A stretch of DNA of 7,424 nucleotides. Origin: Cyclobacteriaceae bacterium. GTDB taxonomy: Bacteria > Bacteroidota > Bacteroidia > Cytophagales > Cyclobacteriaceae. The DNA lies in contig JALOMY010000231.1 of the NCBI GenBank assembly GCA_025455225.1, positions 1 through 7,424 of the forward strand, read 5' to 3'. The notes beneath the pieces were generated by a model. It did no database searches. It had not been told where the DNA came from and saw nothing but the letters and a program-made list of their open reading frames with translations. Below, piece by piece: positions 6,692-7,424 of this stretch (positions are counted from its first letter, which is position 1; each line of letters starts with the position of its first letter). The position numbers and the translations under genes were made by a program.

Positions 6692-7424
6692 ATGGAAACT
6701 CAAACCGTAGCACAAAAACTCGAAGCCTTAGTAAAACTTCAATCCATTGATACCCAGTTAGACGATTTAAAGAAATTACGCGGAGACCTTCCAGACGAAG
6801 TTCAGGACCTGGAAGATGAAATTGAGGGTTACAAGACCCGCCACCAGCGCCACCAGGCAGAACTGAAAGAGATTGAAGAAAATATCAAGAAAAGCAAAGA
6901 AGGAATTAAGGAATCGGAAAAACTCATCAAGAAATACAACGAGCAACAGAAAAACGTAAGAAACAACCGCGAGTTTGACGCCATCACCAAAGAAGTAGAA
7001 CTTCAGGAACTGGAGATCCAGATTTGCGAGAAGAAGATCAAAGAAGGCAAAGACCTCGTACAGGCCAAGAATGAGGAAATTCAGAAGACTGAAAACCTGA
7101 TAAAGGAACGCAGCGAACATCTCGATAACAAGAAGAAAGAACTTGATGGCATTCTTGCCGAAAGCCAGGAAGAAGAAAAGCGACTGTTGGCTGAACGTGA
7201 CAAAGCCATTAAGAAAATTGAAGACAAAGCCTTATTAAAATACTACGAGCGCGGGTTGTACGCGGTGCAGCCGAAGGTTGTAACATTGTTATCCCTCCGC
7301 AAAAAATTGCTGAGATCCGCGAGAAGAAAAAGATTGTTATTGATGAACATTCTGGTCGTATTCTTGCTGATGTCGACATGGATTCATTGGATGAAAGCGA
7401 CAAGCCCAAGAAAGCAGGTGCACC
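6692..7424 (+). CDS. Coiled-coil C4-type zinc-ribbon family protein; partial at the right edge, apparent frameshift
   Basis: The ATG at 6692 follows the NIF3 stop codon directly (TAAATG). Residues 1-183 are a long, strongly charged Lys/Glu coiled coil with the family signature NNREFDAITKEVELQ, as in zf-RING_7 proteins (relatives of Helicobacter HP0958), then YYER at 184-187. In intact relatives about 14 residues follow before the zinc-ribbon start. Here only 8 bases (7253-7260) separate YYER from a recognisable RGAAEGC, and that continuation lies in another frame: 7261 onward reads RGAAEGCNIVIPPQKIAEIR, later DEHSGRILADV. The original frame stays open to the window end but encodes unrelated basic/hydrophobic residues. 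The gene is therefore probably damaged, or the sequence carries an assembly error. Only one of four zinc-ligand cysteines remains. Family members are thought to bind nucleic acids or act as chaperone-like adaptors; the role here is unknown. The end lies beyond 7424. Confidence 0.8.
   Translation, partial: METQTVAQKLEALVKLQSIDTQLDDLKKLRGDLPDEVQDLEDEIEGYKTRHQRHQAELKEIEENIKKSKEGIKESEKLIKKYNEQQKNVRNNREFDAITKEVELQELEIQICEKKIKEGKDLVQAKNEEIQKTENLIKERSEHLDNKKKELDGILAESQEEEKRLLAERDKAIKKIEDKALLKYYERGLYAVQPKVVTLLSLRKKLLRSARRKRLLLMNILVVFLLMSTWIHWMKATSPRKQVH
7250..7263 (+). other. Probable deletion/frameshift junction between two CGCGG copies
   Basis: The frame that encodes the coiled coil ends in sense at 7252 and the zinc-ribbon frame resumes at 7252-7261, offset by two bases. 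The junction is bracketed by two copies of CGCGG (7250-7254 and 7261-7265). Compared with the usual family layout about a dozen residues are missing, consistent with loss of a segment whose length is not a multiple of three. Short direct repeats of this kind are common at slippage deletions, but also at assembly errors. Confidence 0.6.

Noticed and set aside
6776..7120. Minus-strand open frame of 114 residues, very rich in Phe and Leu, resembling a membrane protein
   Set aside because: It is the complement of the Lys/Glu-rich coiled coil: AAG/GAA codons read backwards give CTT/TTC. It has no independent family signature and lies wholly inside a recognised gene.
1..7424. CRISPR array, tRNA/rRNA gene, insertion sequence or defence system
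   Set aside because: I saw no spaced direct repeats, cloverleaf or rRNA sequence, terminal inverted repeats, transposase motifs or defence-type domains. All long stretches are accounted for by housekeeping or envelope genes.

Overview
The window looks like core-genome DNA from an aerobic member of the Bacteroidota, probably a Cytophagales-like lineage. The evidence is a Porin_10-type outer-membrane protein, a secreted protein that Bacteroidota genomes usually label 'asparagine synthetase B', starts without clear Shine-Dalgarno sequences, and TAnnTTTG promoter elements (the Bacteroidota -7 consensus) in the intergenic gaps. Lineage below phylum is inference from family content. There are no RNA genes, insertion sequences, CRISPR arrays or phage genes.

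Layout. (1) Positions 1-496, minus strand: N-terminal part of a MacB/FtsX-type ABC transporter permease, cut by the window edge. (2) 497-637: a 141-base divergent gap with a candidate promoter for the next gene. (3) 638-1894, plus: secreted protein with a probable class I glutamine-amidotransferase-like fold. (4) A minus-strand block, read right to left: lpxK (5532-4495), a Porin_10-type porin (4502-2529, overlapping the end of lpxK by 8 bases), and miaE (2494-1901, 34 bases after the porin). It is probably one transcription unit. miaE converges on gene 3 with only 6 bases between the stop codons. (5) 5533-5590: a 58-base divergent gap with two opposing promoter elements. (6) A plus-strand pair: a long-form NIF3-family metal protein (5591-6691) and, with no gap (TAA immediately followed by ATG), a coiled-coil protein of the C4-type zinc-ribbon family that runs off the right edge.

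Working together. lpxK (lipid A 4'-kinase) and the porin both serve the outer membrane. miaE is a tRNA wobble-adjacent base hydroxylase that needs O2, so its place in the same unit is co-transcription rather than shared pathway. NIF3 and the coiled-coil/zinc-ribbon protein are tightly linked and probably translationally coupled, but their joint role is unknown.

Most notable points. The last gene appears broken: near 7250-7261 the reading frame changes and about a dozen expected residues are missing, while the downstream domain continues in another frame. That domain keeps only one of the four zinc-ligand cysteines. The secreted protein's customary 'asparagine synthetase B' name is not supported by its sequence. 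The NIF3 and lpxK promoters appear to start from almost the same base in opposite directions. I see no clearly new multi-gene system here.
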